DNA of 64,000 nucleotides from Psychrobacillus sp. FSL H8-0483 (GCF_038637725.1 NZ_CP152052.1:1347501-1411500); one strand, 5' to 3'. Shown: positions 16,596 to 26,497, counted from the stretch's first letter. Notes: a model not told the origin generated them from the sequence alone. Numbers and translations are program-made.

Positions 16596-19500
16596 TTGTT
16601 CCTTAAAAGATTAGAAATTATTGGATTTAAATCATTTGCGGACCGAATTGGAATAGATTTTGTTCCTGGAGTTACCGCGGTAGTAGGCCCAAATGGTAGT
16701 GGTAAAAGTAATGTAACGGATGCGATCAGATGGGTTTTAGGAGAGCAATCTGCTAAATCACTTCGTGGAGCAAAAATGGAAGATGTTATTTTTGCTGGTA
16801 GTGATTCACGAAAAGCCTTAAACTTTGCAGAAGTTACCTTAATACTCGATAACTCAGATAATCGAGTAGCACTTGATTTTGCAGAAATTAGTGTGACAAG
16901 AAGAGTTTTCAGGTCGGGAGATAGTGAATACTTATTAAATAAACAAACGTGTAGATTGAAGGATATCACGGATTTATTTCTAGATTCTGGACTTGGAAAA
17001 GAAGCCTTTTCCATCATTTCACAAGGTAGAGTAGATGAAATCTTAAATAGTCGACCAGAAGATAGAAGGACTATTTTTGAAGAAACTGCAGGAGTGCTCA
17101 AGTATAAACAACGTAAAAAGAAAGCGGAATATAAACTTATTGAAACAGATGATAATTTAAACCGCGTACTAGATATTCTGCATGAATTAGATGGACGTCT
17201 GGAGCCTTTACAAATTCAGTCTTCCTTAGCATCTGATTATTTAAAAATGTCCGAAGAGCTGAAAGACATTGAAGTTGCTGTAATTGCTCATGACCTACGA
17301 TTATTCGTACAAGAAAATTCGGATTTACATACAAAACTAAAAGTTTTGGAAGAATCAAAACAAAAGCTTTTGTTACAAATTAATGAATCGGAAACAAGTA
17401 TTCAAACCGATAGAAAAGTGATATCTGCAACAGATGAAAAGTTAGATGCTGAACAGACTGGGCTAGTCGAGGCTAGTTCTGAATTAGAGCGTTTAGAAGG
17501 TAGAAAACTTTTACTTGCGGAAAAGAAACAAAATGCAAGTCAACAAATTTCCCAGTTAAGAAGAGCGTTAGAAGAAGAGCAAGAAAAGCTTCAAATGCTT
17601 GAATCGCAGCTGGAAGAAAACAACGTCTCCAACTCAGAAAAACAAATTCTTCTGAAAGAACTTCGTTCCAAGAAACTTCAGATTGATAAGGTACTAAGTA
17701 AATCAGCTTCTGAAGTGGAAGAAGAAATAGAAGATTTGAAAAGCACATATATTGATTTATTGAATGAAGAAGCTACCATGAAAAATGAAATGAAACATAT
17801 GGAGCAGCAACTTCATGTTGAATTGGTTTCTTCTGAGAAAATGATCGAAGACTACCGAGAGTTAAAAGAAGAATTAGAAAAGCTTTCGAGCCGTAAAGAG
17901 CAATTAAATCAGCTATTAGCTGTTTGTCAAAAAGAATTAGAGCAAAAATTACTAGATTATAAGACAAAACGACAAGCATCGGAACGTCTGGAAAATTCCT
18001 TTGAAGAACAGCAAACCATGCTTCAAAAAGCATATCAAATGAAGCATCAAATGCAAGCTAGAAAAGACTCTTTAGAAGAGTTGGAGTCTGAGTTTTCTGG
18101 ATTTTTCCAAGGAGTTAAAGAAGTTTTAATTGCTAGGGATAAAAAAGAATTGCAAGGTATCCATGGTGCCGTAGCAGAATTAATACAAATTCCGCATTCC
18201 TATATGAATGCAATTGATACTGCCATTGGTCAACAGTCTCAGCATATAATTACAGACACTAGTCAAGATGCACGACAGGCGATTGAATGGTTAAAAAAGA
18301 AAAGAGTAGGTAGAGCGACATTTCTTCCTCTGCAAGTAATGAAATCTCGTAAGTTAAATGAGCATACATTGGCGAGTATTAATCAACATCCTTCTTTTGT
18401 AAATACAGCAGACAAACTGGTTAACTATAGTGATGGGTATCAAATTATTGTAGAAAACCTTCTTGGAAATATTATTATTGCAAAAGATTTAAAAGGTGCA
18501 AATGAAATGGCATCTCGACTGCAATATAAATACCGTTTTGTTACTTTAGATGGGGATGTTGTGAATGCAGGTGGTTCTTTAACGGGTGGTTCAGTTAAAC
18601 AACAGTCTTCTTTATTCACGCGAAAAGTGGAGCTGGAGCAGCTAAATGACAAGTTATTAGAATTAGAAAAGTCTGTCTTACAAGCGGAGAGTTCTGTTTC
18701 CTCTAAAAAGCAAGAAGTACAGCAATTGAAAATAGTACTTGAAGAAACGCGTCTAGCTGGAGAAGCTTGCCGTGAAGAAGAGCATAAACTATTGTCGGAA
18801 ACGAGAGAGTGCGCAGCCATTATTTCTCGACTTACCAATCAATTACTGGAATACGATGAAGTAAAAATGGAAAAGAATCATTTGCACGATAACTTAGTTC
18901 TTAAAAAAGATCAAACCGCTACTAGAAGTGCAGAGATAAAAAAATCACTAGCGTCTATTCAGCAGACAATCGATCAGCTACAGTTATTAAAGCAACAATC
19001 CATTGAAGAGAAAGACAAGTTCCAAAATGAGCTTGGTGAGTTGCTATCAACTATTGCAGTTGTTAATGAACAAGTGACGCAGCAGGAAAAAGAAAAAGCT
19101 CAGCTTGTTCTTTCCATTCAAACAAGCTCGCAAAAAATAGATACTTTACAAAAAGAAATCGGTTGGTATGAAAATGATGATCAAGGTGGTCCTTCAGCAG
19201 AAGAGCTAACTAATCTTATAGCGAAGAATAAAACGATAAAAGACCATTTAATGGAGCAAATCCAAATTGGTAAAGCGAAGCGGTTGGAACTTGCACAAAA
19301 AGTAAATGATGCTGAAAATGTTCTGAAGCAAATCCAACATCAGCTTAGTTTACAAACGAATGAAGAACGTGCCCTCGAAATTAAGTTAAGTAAACTAGAA
19401 GTAGAGTTGAACACGTTGCAACATCATTTAGAAGACACTTATGAAATGACATTAGAGGAAGCAGAGCGCGACTTCCCATTTGAAATGGAAGAAGAACTAG

Positions 19501-20150
19501 CCCGTAAAAAGGTGAAGCTTCTGAGACGTTCTATTGAAGAACTAGGTCCTATTAATTTAGGCTCTATTCAAGAATATCAACAAGTAAGTGAACGCCATTC
19601 ATTTTTAACGGAACAACGAGAAGATTTGCTCTCTGCACAAGAAACATTGCATGAAGTAATTAGAGAAATGGACGAAGAAATGTCGATTCGTTTTGAAACT
19701 ACTTTTAACGAAATACAGAGACATTTTAAATCCGTTTTCCGAGAATTATTTGGTGGTGGTCAGGCTGATCTAATATTAACGGACCCAACTTCCTTACTGG
19801 ATACAGGTATCGATATTCTTGCGCAACCTCCAGGGAAGAAGTTGCAAAATCTGTCCCTATTATCTGGTGGAGAGCGTGCACTTACTGCTATTGCTTTACT
19901 ATTTTCAATTCTTCATACGCGACCAGTTCCGTTTTGTATCTTAGATGAAGTTGAAGCTGCACTGGATGAAGCAAATGTTACTCGTTATAGCAATTATTTG
20001 AAAAAGTTCAGTCATGATACCCAGTTTATAGTTATTACGCATCGAAAAGGGACAATGGAAGGTGCGGATGTCTTGTATGGTATTACCATGCAGGAATCCG
20101 GTATTTCTAAATTAGTTTCTGTAAAACTAGAAGAGCAGTTAGTGACATAG
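16596..20150 (+). CDS. smc: Chromosome condensation ATPase SMC
   Basis: This 1184-residue protein starts at TTG after GGGAGGAAT. Walker A GPNGSGKS is at 31-38. Two long coiled coils (about 165-500 and 670-1010) flank a hinge (about 510-660, with GGSLTGG at its end). The C-terminal head has the signature LSGGERAL near 1088 and Walker B CILDEVEAALDEAN near 1111-1124. SMC forms the ring complex with ScpAB that organises and segregates the chromosome. Length is standard for Bacillales. Confidence 0.97.
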   Translation: MFLKRLEIIGFKSFADRIGIDFVPGVTAVVGPNGSGKSNVTDAIRWVLGEQSAKSLRGAKMEDVIFAGSDSRKALNFAEVTLILDNSDNRVALDFAEISVTRRVFRSGDSEYLLNKQTCRLKDITDLFLDSGLGKEAFSIISQGRVDEILNSRPEDRRTIFEETAGVLKYKQRKKKAEYKLIETDDNLNRVLDILHELDGRLEPLQIQSSLASDYLKMSEELKDIEVAVIAHDLRLFVQENSDLHTKLKVLEESKQKLLLQINESETSIQTDRKVISATDEKLDAEQTGLVEASSELERLEGRKLLLAEKKQNASQQISQLRRALEEEQEKLQMLESQLEENNVSNSEKQILLKELRSKKLQIDKVLSKSASEVEEEIEDLKSTYIDLLNEEATMKNEMKHMEQQLHVELVSSEKMIEDYRELKEELEKLSSRKEQLNQLLAVCQKELEQKLLDYKTKRQASERLENSFEEQQTMLQKAYQMKHQMQARKDSLEELESEFSGFFQGVKEVLIARDKKELQGIHGAVAELIQIPHSYMNAIDTAIGQQSQHIITDTSQDARQAIEWLKKKRVGRATFLPLQVMKSRKLNEHTLASINQHPSFVNTADKLVNYSDGYQIIVENLLGNIIIAKDLKGANEMASRLQYKYRFVTLDGDVVNAGGSLTGGSVKQQSSLFTRKVELEQLNDKLLELEKSVLQAESSVSSKKQEVQQLKIVLEETRLAGEACREEEHKLLSETRECAAIISRLTNQLLEYDEVKMEKNHLHDNLVLKKDQTATRSAEIKKSLASIQQTIDQLQLLKQQSIEEKDKFQNELGELLSTIAVVNEQVTQQEKEKAQLVLSIQTSSQKIDTLQKEIGWYENDDQGGPSAEELTNLIAKNKTIKDHLMEQIQIGKAKRLELAQKVNDAENVLKQIQHQLSLQTNEERALEIKLSKLEVELNTLQHHLEDTYEMTLEEAERDFPFEMEEELARKKVKLLRRSIEELGPINLGSIQEYQQVSERHSFLTEQREDLLSAQETLHEVIREMDEEMSIRFETTFNEIQRHFKSVFRELFGGGQADLILTDPTSLLDTGIDILAQPPGKKLQNLSLLSGGERALTAIALLFSILHTRPVPFCILDEVEAALDEANVTRYSNYLKKFSHDTQFIVITHRKGTMEGADVLYGITMQESGISKLVSVKLEEQLVT

Positions 20151-20197
20151 GCCATATAAATGGCTTGTTATACAACTCGAAATAAAGGAGTCTATAT

Positions 20198-21220
20198 ATG
20201 AGTTTTTTTAAAAAGTTTAAAGAAAAAATGTTAGGAACAACAGAAGAAGTACAAGAAACGGTTTCGATTACGAATAAATTTAAAGAAGGTTTAGCAAAAA
20301 CAAGAAATCAATTTACATCCAAAGTTAACGATCTTGTTGCTAGATATCGTAAAGTGGATGAAGACTTTTTCGAAGAACTGGAAGAAATCTTACTACAAGC
20401 GGATGTTGGTTTTGAAACGGTTGTGGAGTTAATGGAATCCTTGCGCTTTGAAGTGCAACGTAAAAATATTAAAGACACAGCGGGTATTCAATCTGTTATT
20501 TCCGAGAAACTTGTAGAGATTTATGAAGCAGGTGATGACAATTCAACCGAGCTTCAACTGGAAAACGAAGGGTTATCTGTTATTTTATTTGTTGGAGTAA
20601 ATGGAGTAGGGAAAACAACGACTATTGGGAAACTTGCTCATCGTTTAAAAGGGGAAGGAAAGAAAGTTATACTTGCTGCAGGAGATACATTCCGCGCTGG
20701 TGCTATTGATCAGCTTCAGGTATGGGGCGATAGAGTAGGCGTGGAAGTGATTAAGCAAGCAGAAGGATCTGATCCTGCTGCAGTTATGTATGACGCGATT
20801 AGAGCTGCAAAAACGCGTAATGCGGACGTGTTAATATGTGACACTGCAGGGCGACTTCAAAACAAAGTAAACTTAATGAATGAGTTAGAAAAAATTCATC
20901 GTGTAATTTCAAGAGAAATTCCAAATGCTCCTCACGAAGTTTTACTAGCGCTTGATGCTACTACTGGTCAAAATGCGCTTGTGCAAGCTCAAACTTTTAA
21001 AGAAGTAACAAATGTTACAGGAATTGTTTTAACAAAGCTAGATGGGACTGCAAAAGGCGGTATCGTGTTAGCTATTCGAAACAAGCTTCATATCCCTGTA
21101 AAATTTGTGGGCTTAGGGGAACAAATGGATGATCTGCAACCATTTGACGCAGAAAAATATGTCTATGGTCTATTTGCAGAAGGTCTCGAACTAGAAAGTG
21201 AAAACGAAACAGACAAGTAA
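20198..21220 (+). CDS. ftsY: Signal recognition particle receptor FtsY
   Basis: This 340-residue SRP GTPase has a short N-terminal basic amphipathic helix (SFFKKFKEKML) for membrane contact in place of the long acidic A domain of E. coli. The N domain is at about 20-110 and the G domain bears GVNGVGKTTTIGKL (about 133-146), DTAGRLQ, TKLDG and the closing GLGEQMDDLQPF. It docks ribosome-SRP complexes at the translocon. The ylxM-ffh genes for its partner follow. Confidence 0.96.
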   Translation: MSFFKKFKEKMLGTTEEVQETVSITNKFKEGLAKTRNQFTSKVNDLVARYRKVDEDFFEELEEILLQADVGFETVVELMESLRFEVQRKNIKDTAGIQSVISEKLVEIYEAGDDNSTELQLENEGLSVILFVGVNGVGKTTTIGKLAHRLKGEGKKVILAAGDTFRAGAIDQLQVWGDRVGVEVIKQAEGSDPAAVMYDAIRAAKTRNADVLICDTAGRLQNKVNLMNELEKIHRVISREIPNAPHEVLLALDATTGQNALVQAQTFKEVTNVTGIVLTKLDGTAKGGIVLAIRNKLHIPVKFVGLGEQMDDLQPFDAEKYVYGLFAEGLELESENETDK

Positions 21221-21226
21221 TTTTAC

Positions 21227-21255
21227 TTGACAGATGCATCCTCAGTTACTAAACT
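21227..21255 (+). promoter_or_regulatory. Probable SigA promoter of ylxM-ffh
   Basis: A perfect TTGACA (21227-21232), 17 bp, then TAAACT (21250-21255). A 7-bp inverted repeat CATCCTC/GAGGATG (21237-21263) spans the -10 and may be a weak ftsY terminator or a regulatory site. Confidence 0.55.
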
Positions 21256-21291
21256 AGAGGATGACAATTGAATTGGTAAGGAGAGATGGGA

Positions 21292-21621
21292 ATGATTGAA
21301 AAAACAACTCGTATGAATTTTCTCTTCGATTTTTACCAAGCATTATTAACAGATAAACAAAGAAGCTATATGCAGCTTTACTATTTAGATGATTTATCTC
21401 TTGGCGAAATTGCAGAGGAATACAGCATTTCGAGGCAAGCGGTTTACGATAATATACGTCGAACAGAAGCAATGTTAGAGGAGTATGAAGAGAAACTAAA
21501 CCTTTTAACAAAGTTCGAAAAACGACAAGAAACGATTGAACAGCTACTGCTATTAGTAAAGGATCAATCATCTGAAAAAACACTGATTCAACTCATTAAT
21601 CAATTAAAAGAATGGGATTAG
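21292..21621 (+). CDS. ylxM: SRP-associated helix-turn-helix protein YlxM
   Basis: This 109-residue protein consists of a sigma-70 region 4-like helix-turn-helix ([22 protein letters not shown] in two pieces, about 38-60) followed by a coiled helix. The ATG at 21292 sits 8 bases after AAGGAG; the ATG at 21286 is too close. YlxM is encoded next to ffh throughout Firmicutes and influences SRP assembly or GTPase activity in streptococci. A DNA-binding role has not been shown. Confidence 0.9.
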   Translation: MIEKTTRMNFLFDFYQALLTDKQRSYMQLYYLDDLSLGEIAEEYSISRQAVYDNIRRTEAMLEEYEEKLNLLTKFEKRQETIEQLLLLVKDQSSEKTLIQLINQLKEWD

Positions 21622-21634
21622 GGGGCGGGCATGC

Positions 21635-22990
21635 ATGGCGTTTGAAGGATTAGCTGAGCGACTCCAGGGAACACTTCAGAAAATCAAAGGAAAAGGAAAG
21701 ATTTCTGAAGCAGACGTAAAAGAAATGATGCGAGACGTCCGCTATGCGCTACTTGAAGCGGACGTAAACTTAAAAGTAGTAAAAGAATTTGTAAAAAATG
21801 TATCCGAACGAGCTGTTGGGCAAGAAGTCATGAAAAGCTTAACACCAGGTCAACATGTCATTAAAATTGTTAAAGATGAACTGACGGTGTTAATGGGTGG
21901 AGAGCAAAGTCAAATTTCTTTTTCTTCCAGACCACCAACTGTCATTATGATGGTTGGCTTACAAGGTGCAGGTAAAACAACAACTACTGGAAAGCTTGCA
22001 AATGTACTTCGTAAAAAGTACAATAAGAAGCCTTTATTAGTTGCGGCCGATATTTACCGACCTGCAGCAATAAAGCAGCTAGAAACGATCGGGAAACAAC
22101 TTTCTTTACCAGTATTTGCGTTAGGGACAGATGTTTCACCTGTTGAAATTGTAAAACAGGCGATGGATCATGCAAAAGAGGAGCATTATGACGTTGTAAT
22201 CGTCGATACTGCGGGTCGACTCCATATTGATGAAACCCTAATGCAAGAGTTAAAAGATATTCGTGCAATTAAAGAACCGGATGAAGTATTTTTAGTTGTG
22301 GACGCAATGACAGGGCAAGATGCGGTCAATGTGGCGAATAATTTTAACGAATCAATTGGAATTACAGGAGTTGTCCTGACAAAGCTTGATGGGGATACTC
22401 GAGGCGGAGCAGCACTGTCCATCCGTTCCGTAACGCAAAAGCCTATTAAATTTGTCGGTATGGGTGAAAAAATGGATGCTTTAGAACCATTCCATCCAGA
22501 GCGAATGGCTTCCCGTATTTTAGGTATGGGCGATATGATGTCCCTTATCGAAAAAGCGCAAGCAAATGTCGATGAAGAGAAAGCGAAGGAATTAGAAGAA
22601 AAATTCCGTACACAATCTTTTACATTAGACGATTTCTTAGATCAAATTGGCCAAATGAAGAAAATGGGACCACTAGATGAAATTTTAAAAATGCTTCCAG
22701 GAGCGGGTAAAATTAAAGGGTTAGAAAATGCAAAAGTCGATGAAAAGCAAATGGATCGTGTAGAAGCGATTATTTACTCCATGACCACGCAAGAAAAAAC
22801 AACACCTGAAATCATTAGTGGTCCAAGGAAAAAAAGAATTGCAAAAGGATCTGGTACTACGATACAAGACGTTAACAGATTATTGAAGCAATTTGAAGAC
22901 ATGAAAAAAATGATGAAGCAAATGACAAACATGCAACAAAAAGGGAAGAAAAAGATGAAAATGCCAGGTTTAGACTCGCTTTTCAAATAA
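21635..22990 (+). CDS. ffh: Signal recognition particle protein Ffh (SRP54)
   Basis: This 451-residue protein has an N domain (about 1-90), a G domain with GLQGAGKTTTTGKL (about 108-121), DTAGRLHID, TKLDGD, and GMGEKMDALEPF. The methionine-rich M domain (about 310-440) binds signal peptides and SRP RNA. The tail MKKMMKQMTNMQQKGKKK is rich in Met and Lys. With FtsY it delivers nascent membrane and secreted proteins. rpsP follows under a separate promoter. Confidence 0.97.
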   Translation: MAFEGLAERLQGTLQKIKGKGKISEADVKEMMRDVRYALLEADVNLKVVKEFVKNVSERAVGQEVMKSLTPGQHVIKIVKDELTVLMGGEQSQISFSSRPPTVIMMVGLQGAGKTTTTGKLANVLRKKYNKKPLLVAADIYRPAAIKQLETIGKQLSLPVFALGTDVSPVEIVKQAMDHAKEEHYDVVIVDTAGRLHIDETLMQELKDIRAIKEPDEVFLVVDAMTGQDAVNVANNFNESIGITGVVLTKLDGDTRGGAALSIRSVTQKPIKFVGMGEKMDALEPFHPERMASRILGMGDMMSLIEKAQANVDEEKAKELEEKFRTQSFTLDDFLDQIGQMKKMGPLDEILKMLPGAGKIKGLENAKVDEKQMDRVEAIIYSMTTQEKTTPEIISGPRKKRIAKGSGTTIQDVNRLLKQFEDMKKMMKQMTNMQQKGKKKMKMPGLDSLFK

Positions 22991-23027
22991 ATTTTCCAGA
23001 AAAATATAGGGTGTTAAGAAAAAACAC

Positions 23028-23366
<339 letters not shown>

Positions 23367-23380
23367 TCGGAGGGGACAAT

Positions 23381-23614
23381 GTGGAGCAGCTGATCAGAGC
23401 AATTGTTAAACCATTAGTTGATTATCCAGAAAAAGTTCAGATTGAAAAAGAAGAGAATGTAAACCGTATAGTTTATAAACTTTCTGTTCATCCTGAAGAT
23501 ATGGGGAAAGTTATTGGCAAACAAGGGCGAGTGGCGAAAGCAATTCGTACTATTGTTTACTCAGCAGCAGGCAGTCACCAGAAGAAAAAAACATATGTCG
23601 ACATTTTAGATTAA
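23381..23614 (+). CDS. khpA: KH-domain RNA-binding protein KhpA (YlqC)
   Basis: This 77-residue single KH domain has the GxxG loop inside MGKVIGKQGRVAKAIR (about 45-60). It starts with GTG following GGAGGGGA. KhpA pairs with KhpB/Jag in streptococci and binds many RNAs, affecting cell elongation and division. In B. subtilis ylqD comes next; here a terminator and then rimM follow. Confidence 0.92.
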   Translation: MEQLIRAIVKPLVDYPEKVQIEKEENVNRIVYKLSVHPEDMGKVIGKQGRVAKAIRTIVYSAAGSHQKKKTYVDILD

Positions 23615-23619
23615 TGTAC

Positions 23620-23651
23620 AAAAAGGGAGAACACTTTGTTCTTCCTTTTTT
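23620..23651 (+). terminator. Intrinsic terminator between khpA and rimM
   Basis: The hairpin AAAAAGGGAGAACA / TGTTCTTCCTTTTTT (one wobble) ends in six T residues. rimM begins 14 bases later with no clear promoter between them, so it probably attenuates expression rather than ending it. Confidence 0.8.
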
Positions 23652-23665
23652 GATAGGAGGTAAAA

Positions 23666-24184
23666 ATGATGGAATGGTTTAACGTTGGAAAAATAGTGAA
23701 CACTCACGGTATTTGGGGGGAAGTTCGTGTTATTTCTACTACAGACTTTGCAGACGAGCGCTATGAGGTAGGTAGTGAGCTAGGGCTTTATAAAGCGGAT
23801 GGATCCAAACCGATTATCGTTAAAGTAGCAAGTCATCGAAAGCATAAAAACTTCGATTTATTAACATTTGAAGGTTTTTCTTTGCTAAAAGATGTAGAAC
23901 CTCTTCGAAATGCGGTATTAAAAGTATCCGAAAAATATCTTACAGATTTAGAAGATAACGAATTCTATTTTCATGAGATTATTGGCTGTACAGTTGAATC
24001 GTTAGAAGGCGAAACAATTGGTAAGGTTACAGAAATTCTTCAAACTGGTGCAAACGATGTATGGACAGTGCAACCTGCAAAGGGCAAAGCACACTACATT
24101 CCGTATATTGAGGATGTAGTAAAATCAGTTGATATTGATAATAAAAAAATTACTATTGATGTATTAGATGGTTTGTTGTCATGA
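23666..24184 (+). CDS. rimM: Ribosome maturation factor RimM
   Basis: This 172-residue protein has the N-terminal RimM domain ([18 protein letters not shown]) and a C-terminal PRC barrel ([13 protein letters not shown] to [14 protein letters not shown]). It binds S19 and helps form the 30S head. Two adjacent ATG codons (23666, 23669) follow AGGAGG; either could be used. Its stop overlaps the trmD start (ATGA). Confidence 0.95.
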   Translation: MMEWFNVGKIVNTHGIWGEVRVISTTDFADERYEVGSELGLYKADGSKPIIVKVASHRKHKNFDLLTFEGFSLLKDVEPLRNAVLKVSEKYLTDLEDNEFYFHEIIGCTVESLEGETIGKVTEILQTGANDVWTVQPAKGKAHYIPYIEDVVKSVDIDNKKITIDVLDGLLS

Positions 24185-24915
24185 TGAACATTCATATTCT
24201 TTCGCTTTTTCCAGAAATGTTTACAGGCGTTTTTAATTCGTCCATTTTGAAAAAAGCTCAGGAGAAGAATGAAGTTGCGATTAATGTAGTGAATTTCCGT
24301 GATTTCTCAGGTAACAAGCATCATCAGGTAGACGATTACCCATATGGTGGTGGTGCAGGAATGGTATTAAAGCCAGAGCCACTTTTTAATGCGGTTGAAT
24401 CACTTACTACGAATTCAGAACAAAGAAGACGCATTATTCTACTTTGTCCTCAAGGAGAGCGCTTTACGCAGCAAAAAGCAGAGGAACTTGCGCAAGAAGA
24501 GGAACTCATCTTCGTTTGTGGGCATTATGAGGGCTATGATGAACGTATTCGCGAGCATTTAGTTACAGATGAGATATCTATAGGTGATTTTGTTCTTACA
24601 GGCGGAGAACTAGCTGCAATGACTGTTGTAGATAGCGTCGTAAGGTTACTACCCAATGTTTTGGGTAATGCGGAATCACATGAAAAGGATTCTTTTTCAA
24701 CGGGGCTTCTAGAACATCCTCACTATACGCGTCCTGTGGAATTTCGTGGCTATAAAGTGCCGGATGTTTTATTGTCAGGCAATCACGCGGCCATTGATAA
24801 ATGGAGACGAGAGCAGTCGTTAAAACGAACGTTTGAAAGAAGACCGGAGCTATTAGAACAAATGGAGTTAACTGAGAAAGAGCAACAAATGCTTCATACA
24901 ATAAAGAAACACTAA
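24181..24915 (+). CDS. trmD: tRNA (guanine-N1-)-methyltransferase TrmD
   Basis: This 244-residue SPOUT methyltransferase modifies G37 next to the anticodon, preventing +1 frameshifts. Knot motifs are visible: [30 protein letters not shown], and [13 protein letters not shown]. The C-terminal helical domain binds tRNA. The start overlaps rimM. No clean terminator follows directly; see the inverted repeat at 24949-25153. Confidence 0.97.
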   Translation: MMNIHILSLFPEMFTGVFNSSILKKAQEKNEVAINVVNFRDFSGNKHHQVDDYPYGGGAGMVLKPEPLFNAVESLTTNSEQRRRIILLCPQGERFTQQKAEELAQEEELIFVCGHYEGYDERIREHLVTDEISIGDFVLTGGELAAMTVVDSVVRLLPNVLGNAESHEKDSFSTGLLEHPHYTRPVEFRGYKVPDVLLSGNHAAIDKWRREQSLKRTFERRPELLEQMELTEKEQQMLHTIKKH

Positions 24916-25010
24916 TAGAATCAAATTCAAAATTCTAATTTACATGAAAAAATGCGAACAATACTAAAGGAATTTATATTTTACATGGAATAAAGTATAG
25001 TTGATTTCCG

Positions 25011-25128
25011 CTATAGGCGGACGTTTTCCGCGGGGTGAGCGATAAGTCATCACCGCCGATACTCGTCGTTTGTGATGTCTTATCTGTCTCACTCATCCCG
25101 CTGGAGTCGCCGCCTGCCGCTTCAATCA
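25011..25128 (-). repeat. Dispersed GC-rich intergenic repeat, copy 2
   Basis: This segment in the trmD-rplS spacer has imperfect terminal inverted repeats (TTGATTTCCGC..AGGCGG and, reversed, TTGATTGAAGCGGCAGGCGG). It matches the opposite strand of copy 1 at 5887-5982. It has no conserved frame and is far more GC-rich than its AT-rich surroundings. The rest of the 24916-25200 spacer shows no gene. Confidence 0.7.
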
Positions 25129-25200
25129 AAGAAGTGATAAATGTTCGTATTTTAATGACAAAGTACTTTTTATGAAAATTACTCAATCATTAATTTTTCA

Positions 25201-25229
25201 TTGCATAGAAGAATTAGTTGTGATATATT
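25201..25229 (+). promoter_or_regulatory. SigA-type promoter of rplS
   Basis: TTGCAT (25201-25206), 17 bp, TATATT (25224-25229). This predicts a transcription start near 25236 and an untranslated leader of about 85 bases. Confidence 0.65.
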
Positions 25230-25235
25230 GTACTA

Positions 25236-25319
25236 TGTGCTTCTATGTGAAGTACTGATTTTGGGTGTTCCGCTGCAACAGCTAATGTGTGTAAGAGCAT
25301 TCTATATAAGGGAGAGAAA
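25236..25319 (+). ncRNA. Probable ribosomal protein L19 leader
   Basis: The rplS leader contains GTGCTTC...GAAGTAC and CCGCTG-CAA-CAGC hairpins followed by an unpaired AATG-type stretch and the ribosome site. This is the architecture expected for the Firmicutes L19 leader, through which L19 is thought to repress its own synthesis. The match is by position and general structure; a covariance-model search was not possible here. Confidence 0.5.
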
Positions 25320-25322
25320 ATG

Positions 25323-25667
25323 ATGCAAAACATTATTTCAGCAATTACTAAAGAACAATTACGTACAGATCTTCCTACTTTCCGTCCAGGTGACACAGTT
25401 CGTGTACACGTTAAGGTAGTAGAGGGAACTCGTGAACGTATCCAAATGTACGAAGGTGTTGTAATTAAACGTCGTGGTGGCGGAATTAGCGAAACTTTCA
25501 CAGTTCGTAAAATTTCATCAGGTGTTGGTGTTGAACGTACATTCCCTGTACACACACCAAAAATTGCAAACTTAGAAGTTGTCCGTCGTGGTAAAGTTCG
25601 TCGTGCTAAATTGTACTACTTACGTGACCTACGTGGTAAAGCTGCTCGTATTAAAGAGCGTCGCTAA
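25323..25667 (+). CDS. rplS: 50S ribosomal protein L19
   Basis: This 114-residue bL19 contains [31 protein letters not shown] and the basic tail [12 protein letters not shown]. Two consecutive ATG codons (25320, 25323) follow AAGGGAG; the second matches the usual MQ start of relatives and has better spacing. It is expressed alone from its own promoter and terminator. L19 sits at the 30S-50S interface. Confidence 0.97.
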   Translation: MQNIISAITKEQLRTDLPTFRPGDTVRVHVKVVEGTRERIQMYEGVVIKRRGGGISETFTVRKISSGVGVERTFPVHTPKIANLEVVRRGKVRRAKLYYLRDLRGKAARIKERR

Positions 25668-25677
25668 TAGTAAAAGT

Positions 25678-25722
25678 AAATGTTGTAGTGAAGGTGATGC
25701 CACTTTTGCTACAACATTTTTT
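25678..25722 (+). terminator. Intrinsic terminator after rplS
   Basis: AAATGTTGTAG / CTACAACATTT pairs perfectly, with a 20-base loop that can form a small inner stem, followed by TTTTTTC. Confidence 0.9.
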
Positions 25723-25857
25723 CTTTTCAAACTGATGAGGAGGACTTTCATCCCGTTGGAAGGATATAATTTGAAAAAGTAACTTCAATTTGTGTTAACT
25801 GGAAGTAAGGTTAAGAAAATTTTGTCAAAAATAATTGCAATATTAATTGGATTCTTT

Positions 25858-25886
25858 TTGCCTGAATACGATTTTCCTTGTACAAT
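25858..25886 (+). promoter_or_regulatory. SigA-type promoter of lepB
   Basis: TTGCCT (25858-25863), 17 bp, TACAAT (25881-25886), 29 bases before the lepB start. Confidence 0.65.
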
Positions 25887-25915
25887 AAAGAGAAGTAGTT
25901 AAGGGGGCCAAGTAG

Positions 25916-26476
25916 ATGGAAAAAGTAAAAAAGGAAAAGAATGAATTATGGGAATGGTCAAAGGCACTATTAATAGCTTTTGGACTAGCAGCAATAATTC
26001 GGTTCTTTTTATTTACACCTATCGTAGTAGATGGAGAATCGATGATGCCGACTTTAAAAAATGGGGATCGTATGGTTGTCAATAAGATAGGGTACATGGT
26101 TGGTGAACCAGATCGTTACGATATTGTAGTATTTCATGCGCCAGAGCAAAAGAATTATATTAAACGTGTAATTGGACTACCTGGCGATCATGTAGAATTT
26201 AAAAATGATCAATTATTTATTAACGGAAAAGAACTACCAGAACCTTATTTAGAGCAGTATAAGAGTGAAATTACTGAAGGAACGTTAACAGGTGACTTCA
26301 CTTTGGAAGATATTACGCAAGAGAAAGAAATCCCCGAAGGATACATATTCGTGATGGGAGATAATCGTTTGTATAGTAAAGATAGCCGACATATTGGACT
26401 TGTTGCAATTGACGAAGTAATCGGGAATACGAATTTTGTTTTTTGGCCTCTCAATGAAATTGGTTTGGTTAAATAA
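25916..26476 (+). CDS. lepB: Signal peptidase I
   Basis: This 186-residue type I signal peptidase has one N-terminal membrane anchor (about 16-38). The catalytic Ser42 lies in GESMMPTL and the general base Lys83 in YIKRVIGLPGDHV; box E MGDNRLYSKDSRHIG is near the C-terminus. Box E has Tyr where Asn is common (NSxDSR), a small deviation. It removes signal peptides of exported proteins on the outer face of the membrane. It sits where B. subtilis has ylqE, between rplS and rbgA. Confidence 0.95.
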   Translation: MEKVKKEKNELWEWSKALLIAFGLAAIIRFFLFTPIVVDGESMMPTLKNGDRMVVNKIGYMVGEPDRYDIVVFHAPEQKNYIKRVIGLPGDHVEFKNDQLFINGKELPEPYLEQYKSEITEGTLTGDFTLEDITQEKEIPEGYIFVMGDNRLYSKDSRHIGLVAIDEVIGNTNFVFWPLNEIGLVK

Positions 26477-26497
26477 GAAAAGTTAATAGTAATATCC

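Noticed and set aside
16574-17101. 175-codon minus-strand open frame opposite the start of smc
   Set aside because: It is the antisense shadow of the conserved SMC head; no ribosome site or recognisable domain.
20150-20175. GCCAT/ATGGC hairpin after smc as terminator
   Set aside because: Only a 5-bp stem and no T tract; smc and ftsY are probably cotranscribed.
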